A stretch of DNA of 64,000 nucleotides from Nocardioides plantarum (GTDB taxonomy: Bacteria; Actinomycetota; Actinomycetes; Propionibacteriales; Nocardioidaceae). Below the pieces are notes generated by a model, which was not told where the DNA came from, searched no databases, and was given only the letters and a program-made list of their open reading frames with translations. The stretch is from NCBI RefSeq assembly GCF_006346395.1, contig NZ_VDMS01000001.1, forward strand, positions 1,488,001-1,552,000, given 5' to 3'. Of the stretch, positions 1-11,869 are shown one piece after another; within the stretch, counting starts at the first letter, position 1; every line of letters begins with the position of its first letter. The position numbers and the translations under genes are program-made.

Positions 1-1254
1 AACCAGAAGACCAACTACGCCGCCAACGGCTTCGTCGGCGGGTTCCTCTACAACATGCCGACCGTGGCGATGAAGACTCCCCCGGGCTACAGCCAGGAGA
101 CGATGGACGACCTGACCCAGCGCTACGAGCGCGCGGCCGCGCAGGTCAACCGCAAGCGCACCGGGTCGCTCGACGACGTCAACGTCGTCCTCGTCCTCAG
201 CGAGTCGTTCTCCGACCCGACCAAGCTGCAGGGCTTCCAGCTCGACCAGGACCCGATCCCCAAGACCCGGGCCCTCCTGGAGTCCGGCACCTCCGGCACG
301 ATGATGGCCCAGCTCCTCGGCGGCGGCACCGCCAACATGGAGTTCGAGATGCTCACCGGCCAGTCCATCGGCCTGTTCGCGCCCCAGCTGAGCTCGCCGT
401 ACCAGATGCTCGTCCCCGACTACGACGACTACCCCTCGGCCGTCGGGTGGTTCGGCTCCCACGGGCACAAGCCGATCGCCATCCACCCCTACATCACGAG
501 CTTCTACAAGCGTGACCAGGTCTACAAGGTCTTCGGCTTCGACAACTTCGTGCACGACACGACGATGGCCGAGCAGGACCGCATCGACGACAACGAGTTC
601 ATCTCCGACAAGTCCGCCTTCGACGAGGTCCAGCGCCAGATCGCGGCGTCCGACGACCCGCTGATGGTCAACCTGGTCACGATGCAGAACCACATCCCGG
701 TCGACGGCAACTACCACGACCCCATCGGGGTCCAGGGCGTCGGCGGCGACGAGGCCGACCGCATCGGCAACTACGCCCGCGGCCTGGCCCACACCGACGA
801 CGCCCTGGCCGGATTCCTCGACGGCATCAAGCGGTCGGGCGAGAAGACCGTCGTCGTCTTCTACGGCGACCACCTGCCCGGCATCTACAGCGCCGACACG
901 ATCGGCAAGAACCCCGGCCTCGGCATGTACACCACGCCGTTCTTCATCTGGAGCAGCGAGGGCAACGCGAAGCGCACCCTCCCCCAGAGCAGCCCCACCC
1001 AGTTCCTGCCGATGCTCTACGAGACCGCCGACGCGCCGATCCCGCCCTACTTCGCGATGCTCGACCGGCTCCGCAAGCGCGTCACCGCGCTCGAGCAGGG
1101 CCGGATGCTCGACCCCCAGGGCCAGGAGATCACCGAGGACGACCTCGACCCGGCGGGCCAGCGCGCGCTGGCCGACGCCCGGCTGGTCCAGTACGACTTC
1201 TCCATCGGCAAGCGCTACTCCGTCGACCGGATGTGGCCCGGATCGCTGCGCTGA
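1..1254 (+). CDS. LTA synthase family sulfatase-fold protein, C-terminal part (cut by window start)
   Basis: The reading frame is open from base 1, so this is the C-terminal 417 residues of a longer protein; the 5' part, including any membrane helices, lies outside the window. It matches the extracellular catalytic domain of the lipoteichoic-acid synthase/alkaline-phosphatase superfamily, which transfers or hydrolyses phosphoglycerol or similar groups at the cell surface. Visible are NVVLVLSESFSDP (metal-binding Glu and usual nucleophile region), GGTANMEFEMLTG, a His-containing stretch VTMQNHIP, and VVVFYGDHLPG, the C-terminal Asp-His metal site. The true substrate in this organism is unknown; a teichoic-acid-like or glycolipid phosphotransferase is most likely. 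It ends in an 11-base tandem repeat. Confidence 0.85.
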   Translation, partial: NQKTNYAANGFVGGFLYNMPTVAMKTPPGYSQETMDDLTQRYERAAAQVNRKRTGSLDDVNVVLVLSESFSDPTKLQGFQLDQDPIPKTRALLESGTSGTMMAQLLGGGTANMEFEMLTGQSIGLFAPQLSSPYQMLVPDYDDYPSAVGWFGSHGHKPIAIHPYITSFYKRDQVYKVFGFDNFVHDTTMAEQDRIDDNEFISDKSAFDEVQRQIAASDDPLMVNLVTMQNHIPVDGNYHDPIGVQGVGGDEADRIGNYARGLAHTDDALAGFLDGIKRSGEKTVVVFYGDHLPGIYSADTIGKNPGLGMYTTPFFIWSSEGNAKRTLPQSSPTQFLPMLYETADAPIPPYFAMLDRLRKRVTALEQGRMLDPQGQEITEDDLDPAGQRALADARLVQYDFSIGKRYSVDRMWPGSLR

Positions 1255-1289
1255 CCGGTCGCTGACCGGTCGCTGACCGGTCGCTGACG
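1250..1289. repeat. 11-bp tandem repeat over a stop codon
   Basis: The unit GCTGACCGGTC occurs three times in a row (1250-1282), followed by a partial fourth copy. The first copy contains the TGA stop of the LTA-synthase-like gene, and each copy repeats that TGA. No function is evident; slippage is a plausible origin. Confidence 0.8.
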
Positions 1290-1447
1290 GGGCACGGATC
1301 GGGGTGGCGACGGGGCGCCGTACGGGTGCCGGCGCCGCGCCACGGCGGGGCTCACGTGGGATCTGGCGGCCTCCTGCGCTACGGTCGGCAGCCGGCGGCC
1401 CGTCGTGGCCGCCTCCCTGACCACCACCGAGAGGACACGTCATCCCC

Positions 1448-1726
1448 ATGAACCGCACCGAGCTGCGCGAGGCCATCGCGACCGAGACCGGTCTCAGCGG
1501 CGCCCAAGCCGACCAGGCCCTCACCGCCGTGCTCGACGCCATCACCGGCGCCCTGGCCAAGGGCGACAAGGTCACCCTGCCGGGCTTCGGCACGTTCGAG
1601 ACCCGTGAGCGCTCCGCGCGCCAGGGCCGCAACCCCCAGACCGGCGAGGCCATCGACATCGCCGCGAGCACCGCGCCCGCGTTCAAGGCCGGCTCCGCGC
1701 TCAAGAAGGCCGTCTCCTCCAGCTGA
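1448..1726 (+). CDS. HU-family nucleoid DNA-binding protein
   Basis: This 92-residue protein has the usual length of short HU proteins. It begins MNRTELREAIATETGLS, and the DNA-binding beta-arm motif GRNPQTGEAI is present, preceded by KVTLPGFGTFE. HU dimers bend and compact DNA in the nucleoid. It lacks the long Lys/Ala-rich tail of mycobacterial HupB, so it is the short type. A GAGAGGA sequence lies about 12 bases before the ATG. The gene stands alone, followed directly by a strong hairpin terminator, so it is probably monocistronic. Confidence 0.93.
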   Translation: MNRTELREAIATETGLSGAQADQALTAVLDAITGALAKGDKVTLPGFGTFETRERSARQGRNPQTGEAIDIAASTAPAFKAGSALKKAVSSS

Positions 1727-1743
1727 CGTCCCACCGCACCACG

Positions 1744-1780
1744 ACAGAGCCGGCCGCGCGTCACGCGCGGCCGGCTCTGT
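1744..1780 (+). terminator. Hairpin terminator after the HU gene
   Basis: A perfect 17-bp stem (1744-1760 with 1764-1780) with the 3-base loop TCA lies 18 bases after the HU stop codon. There is no clear T-tract, which is common in high-GC actinobacteria. Confidence 0.85.
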
Positions 1781-1872
1781 GCGTCTCACGCCCCTGACCC
1801 GGGGCGTACCTGTCAAAGACGGGTACGCCGGAGCGCTCCAGGGGTCATGATGGCGACGACGGGAGGTGCACG

Positions 1873-5121
<3,249 letters not shown>

Positions 5122-5276
5122 CCGACCCCTGACCGACCTCGGCCGACCCCCGGCCGACCACCCGAGCCCGCTCGTCCGCCGCTGTCCTATCCTGGATGTG
5201 GCTCGCGTCACCCCTGCGGTCCACCTCCAGACCACCCACCCCGTGGTCGACCCCTCACCCCGAACGGACGCCATCC

Positions 5277-6368
5277 ATGTCTCTCGATACCGACGTCTTC
5301 GACCTGGGCTCCGAGCACGAGCAGGTCGTGTTCGCCAACGATCCCGCCACCGGACTGCGCGCGATCGTCGCCATCCACTCGACCGCCCTGGGCCCCGCGC
5401 TCGGCGGCACCCGCTTCCACCCCTACGCCTCGACGTCCGACGCCCTCGCCGACGTGCTCGACCTGTCGCGCGGGATGTCCTACAAGGCGGCGCTCGCCGG
5501 CCTCGACCTCGGCGGCGGCAAGGCCGTCATCATCGGCGACCCCGCGACGCTGAAGTCCGAGGCCCTGCTGCGTGCCTACGGCCGCTTCGTGCAGTCCCTC
5601 TCGGGGCGCTACCTCACCGCCTGCGACGTCGGCACCTACTCCGAGGACATGGACCACGTGGCGCGCGAGTGCGCCTACGTCACCGGCCGCACGGTCGCCC
5701 ACGGCGGCGCCGGCGACAGCTCGGTGCTCACGGCGTACGGCGTCTTCCGCGGCATGCTCGCCGCCGCCGAGTCCGCCTGGGGCAGGACCGCCGACGGCGG
5801 CGTGCTCGAGGGACGCACCGTCGGGGTCGCCGGCGTCGGCAAGGTCGGACGCCACCTGGTCGGCCACCTCGTCGAGGCCGGTGCCCGGGTCGTCGTCACC
5901 GACGTCTGGCAGCCCGCCGTCGACCGGGTCCGCGACGAGCACCCCTCGGTCCTGGCCGTCGACTCCACCGAGGCGCTGGTCGCCTCCGCCCTCGACGTCT
6001 ACGCCCCGTGCGCCCTCGGCCATGCCCTGACCGACGAGGTCGTCGAGGTCCTCTCGGCCCGCGTCGTCTGCGGCGCCGCCAACAACCAGCTCGCCCACCC
6101 CGGCGTCGAGAAGGCCCTGGCCGACCGCGGCATCGTCTACGCCCCCGACTACTGCGTCAACGCCGGGGGCCTGATCCAGGTCGCGGACGAGCTCGAGGGG
6201 TTCTCCTTCGACCGCGCCCAGCAGCGCGCCACCACCATCTACGACACCACCCGCGCCGTCCTCGACCTCGCCGCCTCCGACGGCGTACCCCCCGCCACTG
6301 CCGCCGACCGGCTCGCCGAGCGGCGGATGCGCGAGGTCGGGCGGCTGCGCGGCATCTGGCTGGCCTGA
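5277..6368 (+). CDS. vdh: Glu/Leu/Phe/Val dehydrogenase (likely valine/leucine dehydrogenase)
   Basis: The enzyme reversibly oxidatively deaminates a branched-chain amino acid to its 2-oxoacid with NAD+. The 363-residue protein starts [11 protein letters not shown]; an in-frame start 27 codons upstream would add a low-complexity non-conserved stretch and is rejected. The substrate/catalytic region GGTRFHPY...[18 protein letters not shown] with its lysines is intact, as is the Rossmann motif [13 protein letters not shown] -10-like TATCCT lies near 5188. In Streptomyces the valine dehydrogenase gene lies beside the DUF3073-purM-purF block, and the same order is kept here. Valine versus leucine specificity cannot be read from sequence alone. 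Confidence 0.88.
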   Translation: MSLDTDVFDLGSEHEQVVFANDPATGLRAIVAIHSTALGPALGGTRFHPYASTSDALADVLDLSRGMSYKAALAGLDLGGGKAVIIGDPATLKSEALLRAYGRFVQSLSGRYLTACDVGTYSEDMDHVARECAYVTGRTVAHGGAGDSSVLTAYGVFRGMLAAAESAWGRTADGGVLEGRTVGVAGVGKVGRHLVGHLVEAGARVVVTDVWQPAVDRVRDEHPSVLAVDSTEALVASALDVYAPCALGHALTDEVVEVLSARVVCGAANNQLAHPGVEKALADRGIVYAPDYCVNAGGLIQVADELEGFSFDRAQQRATTIYDTTRAVLDLAASDGVPPATAADRLAERRMREVGRLRGIWLA

Positions 6369-6392
6369 GGTCGCGTACGTCGGTCGGTGCAC

Positions 6393-6470
6393 GCCGGTCG
6401 AGGTGCGGGACCCGACGTCGGTCGAGGTGCGAAGGCCGCCAGGCCTGAGCCTCGAGACCCCCGCAGCCGA
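6393..6470 (+). repeat. Dispersed intergenic repeat, copy 1
   Basis: The motif CGGTCGAGGTGCG occurs twice, followed by GAGCCTCGAGACCCCCGCAG. Related sequence recurs at 6886-6983 (inverted), 44789-44896 and 61777-61975, always between genes, which suggests a REP-like family. Confidence 0.65.
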
Positions 6471-6551
6471 CGCACCTGACCTGATCGAGGACTTGGCGGA
6501 TCGGGACTCTCGACGGCGTCGGTCACACGGGGTCGGGGTGTCCGCGCGCCT

Positions 6552-6646
6552 AGCATTCCGGGTCTCGCCGTCAAGGACGTCGCTTCGCTCCGCCGCTGCG
6601 CGGTCGCCTTCGGCGATCCTTGACCGCGAGCCTCTCCCGGAATGCT
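6552..6646. repeat. Imperfect long inverted repeat
   Basis: Outer arms AGCATTCCGGG (6552-6562) and CCCGGAATGCT (6636-6646) are perfect complements. Inside them GTCAAGGA (6570-6577) pairs with TCCTTGAC (6617-6624). The centre is itself rich in short palindromes. It could fold as a cruciform or RNA hairpin, or be a small MITE-like element; no open frame is inside. Confidence 0.6.
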
Positions 6647-6885
6647 TCATGGCGCAGACAAGGGCGGGCTCCGCCGCGCCCTCGTCCAGCGCGGACACCC
6701 CGACAGCCGGAGATCTGGACTGGAGCGAATCCCGTGAACCTGGTTCAGGGGAATCTCTCCGGTCGACCCGCCCGCCAGGTCAGCGGTGCGACCGCGACCG
6801 AATCCCGACAGAGAACGGTCGCCAGCCCACCGCCCGCCCCGGACGACGCATGACCTACGACGACAAGACGTCGCTGCGGTCGACG

Positions 6886-6983
6886 TACGCCTGCGGGGTC
6901 TCGAGGCTCAGCGCTAGCGCGCTTCGCACCTCGACCGGCGTGAAGGGCTCGGCGCCAGGGCGCCCGCACCTCGACCGGCGTGT
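6886..6983 (-). repeat. Dispersed intergenic repeat, copy 2 (inverted)
   Basis: It contains GGTCTCGAGGCTC...CGCACCTCGACCGGCG and a second CGCACCTCGACCGGCG, the reverse complement of the copy at 6393-6470. It lies against the 3' end of the DUF3073 gene. Confidence 0.6.
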
Positions 6984-6990
6984 AGCAGCG

Positions 6991-7179
6991 TCAGTCTCGA
7001 GGACGGTCGGCGTAGTCCGACCATTCCTCGGGGAGCTCGTCGGCAGCGACGGGCTCGGATGGTGTGTTCTCACCACCGTGCAGCTCTTTGGCGAGCGAAT
7101 CGAAGTCCGTCTCGTGAGTACGGTACTTCAGGTCGCGCGCGACCTTCGTCTGCTTGGCTTTCGCTCGGCCGCGGCCCAT
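6991..7179 (-). CDS. DUF3073 family protein
   Basis: This 62-residue protein begins MGRGRAKAKQTKVARDLKY, the hallmark of the actinobacterial DUF3073 family: a basic N-terminus followed by an acidic, Trp-containing tail. Function is unknown; the family is small, soluble and usually found next to purM. A longer in-frame extension to 7308 exists, but the conserved family start and a GAGGGGG ribosome site just upstream point to the ATG at 7179. It lies 145 bases downstream of purM on the same strand and may be co-transcribed. Its last codons run into a dispersed repeat. Confidence 0.88.
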   Translation of the reverse strand: MGRGRAKAKQTKVARDLKYRTHETDFDSLAKELHGGENTPSEPVAADELPEEWSDYADRPRD

Positions 7180-7324
7180 AGGGTCCAGCCCCCTCGCACA
7201 CTTGGGCCGGGCGCGCAGGGCGTCCCGGGCTCTCTCAACAGGATCTCGTGGGCCTAACGCTACCTGCTGCTCGTCTGTTCCGGCGCGCGGGCTCCCCCTT
7301 TGGTCCAAAAAAGGTCGGAACCCC

Positions 7325-8392
7325 TCACCACTCGGGGTGCTGGCCCGCCATCCGCACGGTCGCGGCCCGGTCCGGGTCGACGTCGACCTGGCCGGCGACC
7401 CAGGCCTTCAGGCCCAGGCCCTCGGCCAGGTGGAGGGCGGGGTCGACCGAGTCGGGCGGGCAGAGCACGACCATCCCGACCCCGCAGTTGAGGGTCGACT
7501 CGAGGTCGGCCTGGGTCAGGCTGCCGACGCGGCGTACGAGGTCGAAGACCGGCTGGGGGTTCCAGGTGGCGCGCTCGAGGGTGGCGCGCAGCTCCACCGG
7601 CAGCACCCGGGCCAGGTTGGCCGCGAGGCCGCCGCCGGTGACGTGGGCCATCGCGTGGATCTCGGTGTGGTCGGCCAGGGCCAGGCACGCCTTGGCGTAG
7701 ATCGTGGTGGGCTCGAGCAGCTCCTCGCCCAGGGTGCGGCCGAGGTCGGGCACGTCGCGGTCCAGCGACCAGCCGGCCTCCTGCAGGAGCACGTGGCGCA
7801 CCAACGAGTAGCCGTTGGAGTGCAGGCCGGACGACGCCAGCGCGATGACGGCGTCGCCGGGGCGGACCCGACCGGGTCCGAGCAGGCGGTCGGCCTCGAC
7901 GACGCCGGTGGCGGCGCCGGCGACGTCGTAGTCGTCGGGCCCGAGCAGGCCCGGGTGCTCGGCGGTCTCGCCGCCGACGAGGGCGCAGCCGGCCTCGACA
8001 CAGGCCTCGGCGATGCCCTTGACGATCGCGGCGATCCGCTCGGGCACGACGCGGCCGGTGGCGATGTAGTCGGTCATGAAGAGCGGCTCGGCGCCGCACA
8101 CGACGAGGTCGTCGACCACCATGCCGACCAGGTCGAAGCCGATGGTGTCGTGCTTGTCCATCGCCTGGGCGATGGCGACCTTGGTGCCGACCCCGTCGGT
8201 GGACGTCGCCAGGAGGGGTCGCTCGAACCTCGTCAGCGCGCTGGCGTCGAAGAGGCCGGCGAAACCGCCGAGCCCGCCGATCACCTCGGGCCGGTTGGCC
8301 TTGGCGACCCAGCCCTTCATCAGCTCGATCGCGGTGTCGGCCGCGTCGATGTCGACGCCGGCACGGGCGTAGGCGTTCTGCGTCTCGGTCAC
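7325..8392 (-). CDS. purM: Phosphoribosylformylglycinamidine cyclo-ligase (AIR synthetase)
   Basis: PurM makes 5-aminoimidazole ribonucleotide from FGAM with ATP, the fifth step of purine synthesis, in the cytoplasm. The 355-residue length is typical. Family motifs are visible: YARAGVDIDA at the N-terminus, STDGVGTKV (ATP/substrate loop), GFDLVGMVVDDLV, ALVGGETAEHPG and AHVTGGGL. The start is a GTG. It lies 10 bases after the purF stop, so the two genes form an operon in the order purF-purM, the order known in Streptomyces. Confidence 0.97.
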   Translation of the reverse strand: MTETQNAYARAGVDIDAADTAIELMKGWVAKANRPEVIGGLGGFAGLFDASALTRFERPLLATSTDGVGTKVAIAQAMDKHDTIGFDLVGMVVDDLVVCGAEPLFMTDYIATGRVVPERIAAIVKGIAEACVEAGCALVGGETAEHPGLLGPDDYDVAGAATGVVEADRLLGPGRVRPGDAVIALASSGLHSNGYSLVRHVLLQEAGWSLDRDVPDLGRTLGEELLEPTTIYAKACLALADHTEIHAMAHVTGGGLAANLARVLPVELRATLERATWNPQPVFDLVRRVGSLTQADLESTLNCGVGMVVLCPPDSVDPALHLAEGLGLKAWVAGQVDVDPDRAATVRMAGQHPEW

Positions 8393-8402
8393 GGGAGGGT
8401 CC

Positions 8403-9950
8403 TCACGGGTTGTTGAGCACCGGCAGGGCCTTGCCGTGCGTCGGCGACTGGATCGAGGTCTCGAGCAGGTGCTTGCCGAGCTGGCTCTCGTCGGGCAGCG
8501 GCACGGGGTACTCGCCGGTGAAGCAGGCCTGGCACAGCGAGCCGGTCGACTGCTTCGTCGCGCCGATCATGCCCTCGAGGGAGATGTAGCCGAGGCTGTC
8601 GGCGCCGACGCTCGCGGCGATCTCGGCGGGGCTCAGCCCGTTGGCGATCAGCTCGGCCCGGGTGGCGAAGTCGATGCCGTAGAAGCACGGCCACTTCACC
8701 GGCGGGCTGGAGATGCGCACGTGCACCTCGAGGGCACCGGCCTCCCGCAGCATCCGGACCTGCGCGCGCTGGGTGTTGCCGCGCACGATCGAGTCGTCGA
8801 CCACGACGATGCGCTTGCCGCGGATCATGTGGTCGAGCGCGTTGAGCTTGAGGCGGATGCCGAGCTGGCGCAGGGTCTGGCTGGGCTGGATGAAGGTACG
8901 GCCGACGTAGGCGTTCTTGACGAAGCCCTGACCGAACGGGATGCCGGACTCCTCGGCGTAGCCGGCCGCGGCGGGGGTGCCGGACTCGGGCACGGGGATC
9001 ACCAGGTCGGCGTCGACCGGGAACTCCCGGGCGAGCTGGCGACCCATCTCGACCCGCGACTCGTGCACGCTGCGGCCGCTGATGGTGGCGTCGGGCCGGG
9101 CGAGGTAGACGTACTCGAAGACGCAGCCCTTGCGGTCGGGCTCGGCGAAGTGGTGGGAGCGCAGGCCGTTCTCGTCGATCACGATCATCTCGCCGGGCTC
9201 GACCTCGCGCACGACGCTGGCCCCGATGGTCGCCAGCGCGGCGTCCTCGCTCGCCACGACCCAGCCGCGGTCGAGCCGACCGAGCACGAGGGGACGGATG
9301 CCCTGGGGGTCGCGGGCGGCGTACAGGGTGTTCTCGTTCATCCACACGAAGCAGTAGGCGCCGCGCAGCAGCGGGAGCACCTCGAGGGCACGCTGCTCGA
9401 GGGTGGTGTCGGGGTGGTGGGCCAGCAGGGCCGTGACCAGGCTGGTGTCGTTGGTCGAGTCGTTGCCCGGGCGGGTGTGCAGCTCGAGCTCGTCCTCGGG
9501 CCCCGGCAGCTCGGCGACCAGCTCGCGCAGCTCGTGGGTGTTGATCAGGTTGCCGTTGTGACCCAGGGCGATCGAGCCGTCGAACGTCGGGCGGAACGTC
9601 GGCTGGGCGTTCTCCCACGTGCTGGCCCCCGTCGTGGAGTAGCGCGCGTGGCCGATCGCGAGGTGGCCCTTGAGGGAGTTGAGCGTCGTCTCGTCGAAGA
9701 CCTGCGAGACCAGCCCCATGTCCTTGTAGACGAGGATCTGGCGACCGTTGCTGACCGCGATGCCGGCCGACTCCTGGCCGCGGTGCTGAAGCGCGTAGAG
9801 ACCGAAGTAGGTCAGCTTGGCGACGTCCTCGCCCGGCGCCCAGACCCCGAAGACACCACAGGCGTCCTGGGGTCCCTGGTCGTGCGGGTCGAGTGCTGCG
9901 GTCAGCCGACCGTCGCCACCGGGCCGGGAGCCACTGCTCTGGAAGGGCAC
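8403..9950 (-). CDS. purF: Amidophosphoribosyltransferase
   Basis: PurF catalyses the first committed step of purine synthesis, PRPP plus glutamine to phosphoribosylamine. The 515-residue protein has an N-terminal Ntn glutaminase domain whose nucleophile C31 (in QDACGVFG) must be exposed by removal of a roughly 30-residue propeptide, as in other Gram-positive PurF enzymes. ALQHRGQESAG and the PRPP loop VVVDDSIVRG are present. The start is a GTG. C-terminal cysteines, for example in SLCQACFTGEYP, match those that bind the 4Fe-4S cluster in Bacillus-type PurF. It is the first gene of the purF-purM unit and is divergent from the GAF kinase gene. Confidence 0.97.
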   Translation of the reverse strand: MPFQSSGSRPGGDGRLTAALDPHDQGPQDACGVFGVWAPGEDVAKLTYFGLYALQHRGQESAGIAVSNGRQILVYKDMGLVSQVFDETTLNSLKGHLAIGHARYSTTGASTWENAQPTFRPTFDGSIALGHNGNLINTHELRELVAELPGPEDELELHTRPGNDSTNDTSLVTALLAHHPDTTLEQRALEVLPLLRGAYCFVWMNENTLYAARDPQGIRPLVLGRLDRGWVVASEDAALATIGASVVREVEPGEMIVIDENGLRSHHFAEPDRKGCVFEYVYLARPDATISGRSVHESRVEMGRQLAREFPVDADLVIPVPESGTPAAAGYAEESGIPFGQGFVKNAYVGRTFIQPSQTLRQLGIRLKLNALDHMIRGKRIVVVDDSIVRGNTQRAQVRMLREAGALEVHVRISSPPVKWPCFYGIDFATRAELIANGLSPAEIAASVGADSLGYISLEGMIGATKQSTGSLCQACFTGEYPVPLPDESQLGKHLLETSIQSPTHGKALPVLNNP

Positions 9951-10073
9951 CCGACCATCGTAGGGGCCCGCCGCGGATCCGCCGCGATCCCGGGGTCCGT
10001 GGACGTTCTGCTCCCTCGATCAGGGGGTGGCCCCTACCCTGGGGGTCTCCCCCGAACCAACGAGGTCACCGGC
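9951..10073. promoter_or_regulatory. Divergent promoter region between purF and the GAF kinase gene
   Basis: These 123 bases must carry both outward promoters. On the plus strand TACCCT (10034-10039) is a good -10 candidate for the kinase gene, about 35 bases before its TTG start, and GAGGT (10062-10066) is its ribosome site. No PurR-type palindrome was recognised. Confidence 0.5.
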
Positions 10074-11840
10074 TTGACCGACGGCTCACCGCGCGTGCGC
10101 TCCCACATCGACGTCACCACCTGGTCCGACGCCGGGTCTCGCGATGCCCTCGACCTGGTGGCGTCCTCGGTGGCCGAGATGGTCGGGTTCGAGATCGCCA
10201 TCATCAGCGTGGTCCGAGGGGACCACATGTACGCCGTCTCGGTCGAGGGCAGCAACGGGGCCACGGACGCGATGCTCGGGCTGGCGACACCCATCTCGAT
10301 GGTGCACACCGAGCTCGCGCGGGCCGACGACTGGGGCCGCTTCCAGTTCGTGCCCCACGACCGGGTCGAGCTCGACGTCCAGGCCGTGGGCTGGGTCCCC
10401 GACCTCGAGCCGATCGACGCGCCCGACGCGTGGCATCCGCTCGACCTCCTCATCGCTCCCCTGCACGACGAGGCCGGGGTGATGATCGGCCTGCTCTCGA
10501 TCGACGTGCCGATGACCGGACGACGGCCGGACCCCACCCAGCGTCACCTGCTGGAGCGCTACGTGCTCCAGGCCGAGCGGGCGCTGCGGATGGCGGTCGA
10601 GCGCGACGACCTCGCCGAGCGGATCCGGCTCGCCGAGGCCGCCCGGCGCGTGGTGCGGTTCGCCACGTCCCAGGACGACCTCGAGAGCGTGATCGACGAC
10701 TGCCGCCACCCGCTCATCGAGGGCTTCCGAGCCGACTTCCTCGCCATCCGGATCTATCCCAGCCGTAGCGTCCCGGCCGCCGGCAGCCCTCCCACGGATC
10801 TCCCCGACGACGTGATCGAGCTCATCCGCGCCGGGACCCGCCGGGCCTGGACCGAGCAGCAGGTGGTGGTCACCGGTCCGTTCGTCGAACGCGCCGGGGT
10901 GTTCACCGACGCGGAGTGGACCGCCTCCGAGCACGCGCTCGAGATCCTCGGGCTCGGCTCCTCGATGATCGTCCCGCTGGGCGCCGGCCGCGAGAGCCTG
11001 GGCCACGTCATCCTGGGCCGCAAGGACCCCGGGCTGCGGTGGAGCCCCGACGAGCAGGCGAGCGCGCTCGACATCGCGCGCGACATCGGCCAGGCCGTGG
11101 TCAACTCGCGCAACCTGGCCAAGGAGCAGAACCTCGTCGGCGAGCTCCGCCGCCTGGCGACCTACAAGTCCGAGGTGCTCAGCACCGTCTCGCACGAGCT
11201 CAAGAACCCGCTGAGCGCCATCACCGGCCACCTGGAGCTGCTCGACTCCGACCCGACGATCACCGGCGACGCCCGGCGCTCGATCGAGGCCCTCGACCGC
11301 GCCGCCCGGCGGATGGGCCGGGTCGTCGACGACCTGCTCCTGCTCGCCGAGGTGGAGGACCCCGAGGGCGGCCGTGCGTCCGAGCCGATGGACGCCGTAC
11401 CCGTCCTGCGCGATGCGCTCGAGCTCACCCGGGTCGCCGCCACGCGGCGGCGGCTGACCTTCGAGATCACCACGCCAGAGGACGAGGTGCTGGTGTGCTG
11501 CGACGCGGTCGACCTCGACCGGGTGGTGACCAACCTGGTCAGCAACGCCGTCAAGTACACCCCCCGCGGCGGCCGCATCTGGCTCACCCTCGTCACGCAC
11601 GAGCGCGAGATCGAGCTGACCGTCGCCGACGAGGGCATCGGCATCTCGGCCGCCGACCAGGCCCGGCTGTTCACCGAGTTCTTCCGCTCGACCAACCCGC
11701 AGGCGGTCGCCCAGCCCGGCACCGGGCTCGGGCTGACCATCTGCCGGCGGATCGTCGAGCGGCACGGCGGCCGGATCACCGTCGAGTCGGAGCTGGGCGT
11801 CGGGAGCGCGTTCCGGGTGTTCCTGCCCCGGCCCGCCTGA
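10074..11840 (+). CDS. Sensor histidine kinase with two GAF domains
   Basis: This 588-residue kinase has no membrane helices. Two GAF-type sensor domains (about 15-170 and 190-350) precede HisKA, with phospho-acceptor H374 in STVSHELKNPLSAITG, and a HATPase domain (NLVSNAVKYTPRGG, GTGLGLTICRRIVERHGG). It probably responds to a small molecule or redox state. The start chosen is the TTG at 10074, because GAGGT sits 8 bases upstream and the sequence further up is antisense to purF; a GTG seven codons downstream is an alternative. No response regulator is adjacent, so it is an orphan kinase. Confidence 0.88.
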   Translation: MTDGSPRVRSHIDVTTWSDAGSRDALDLVASSVAEMVGFEIAIISVVRGDHMYAVSVEGSNGATDAMLGLATPISMVHTELARADDWGRFQFVPHDRVELDVQAVGWVPDLEPIDAPDAWHPLDLLIAPLHDEAGVMIGLLSIDVPMTGRRPDPTQRHLLERYVLQAERALRMAVERDDLAERIRLAEAARRVVRFATSQDDLESVIDDCRHPLIEGFRADFLAIRIYPSRSVPAAGSPPTDLPDDVIELIRAGTRRAWTEQQVVVTGPFVERAGVFTDAEWTASEHALEILGLGSSMIVPLGAGRESLGHVILGRKDPGLRWSPDEQASALDIARDIGQAVVNSRNLAKEQNLVGELRRLATYKSEVLSTVSHELKNPLSAITGHLELLDSDPTITGDARRSIEALDRAARRMGRVVDDLLLLAEVEDPEGGRASEPMDAVPVLRDALELTRVAATRRRLTFEITTPEDEVLVCCDAVDLDRVVTNLVSNAVKYTPRGGRIWLTLVTHEREIELTVADEGIGISAADQARLFTEFFRSTNPQAVAQPGTGLGLTICRRIVERHGGRITVESELGVGSAFRVFLPRPA

Positions 11841-11869
11841 CCGCCGCCACCCGCTCCCGGCCCGCGGGC

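Larger units (their letters stand above)
6369..6990. other. 621-base intergenic region rich in repeats; no gene seen
   Basis: No convincing protein or RNA gene lies here; the open frames have no recognisable content. It holds two copies of a dispersed repeat family (around 6393-6470 and, in opposite orientation, 6886-6983), a large imperfect inverted repeat (6552-6646), and a small hairpin AGGGCG...CGCCCT near 6661-6682. Streptomyces has bldC near this block, but no bldC-like HTH gene is found here. Confidence 0.6.

Noticed and set aside
8436..10073. Long plus-strand frame running from purF into the GAF kinase gene
   Set aside because: The part before 10074 is antisense to purF and has no protein motifs; the kinase start is set at the TTG at 10074.
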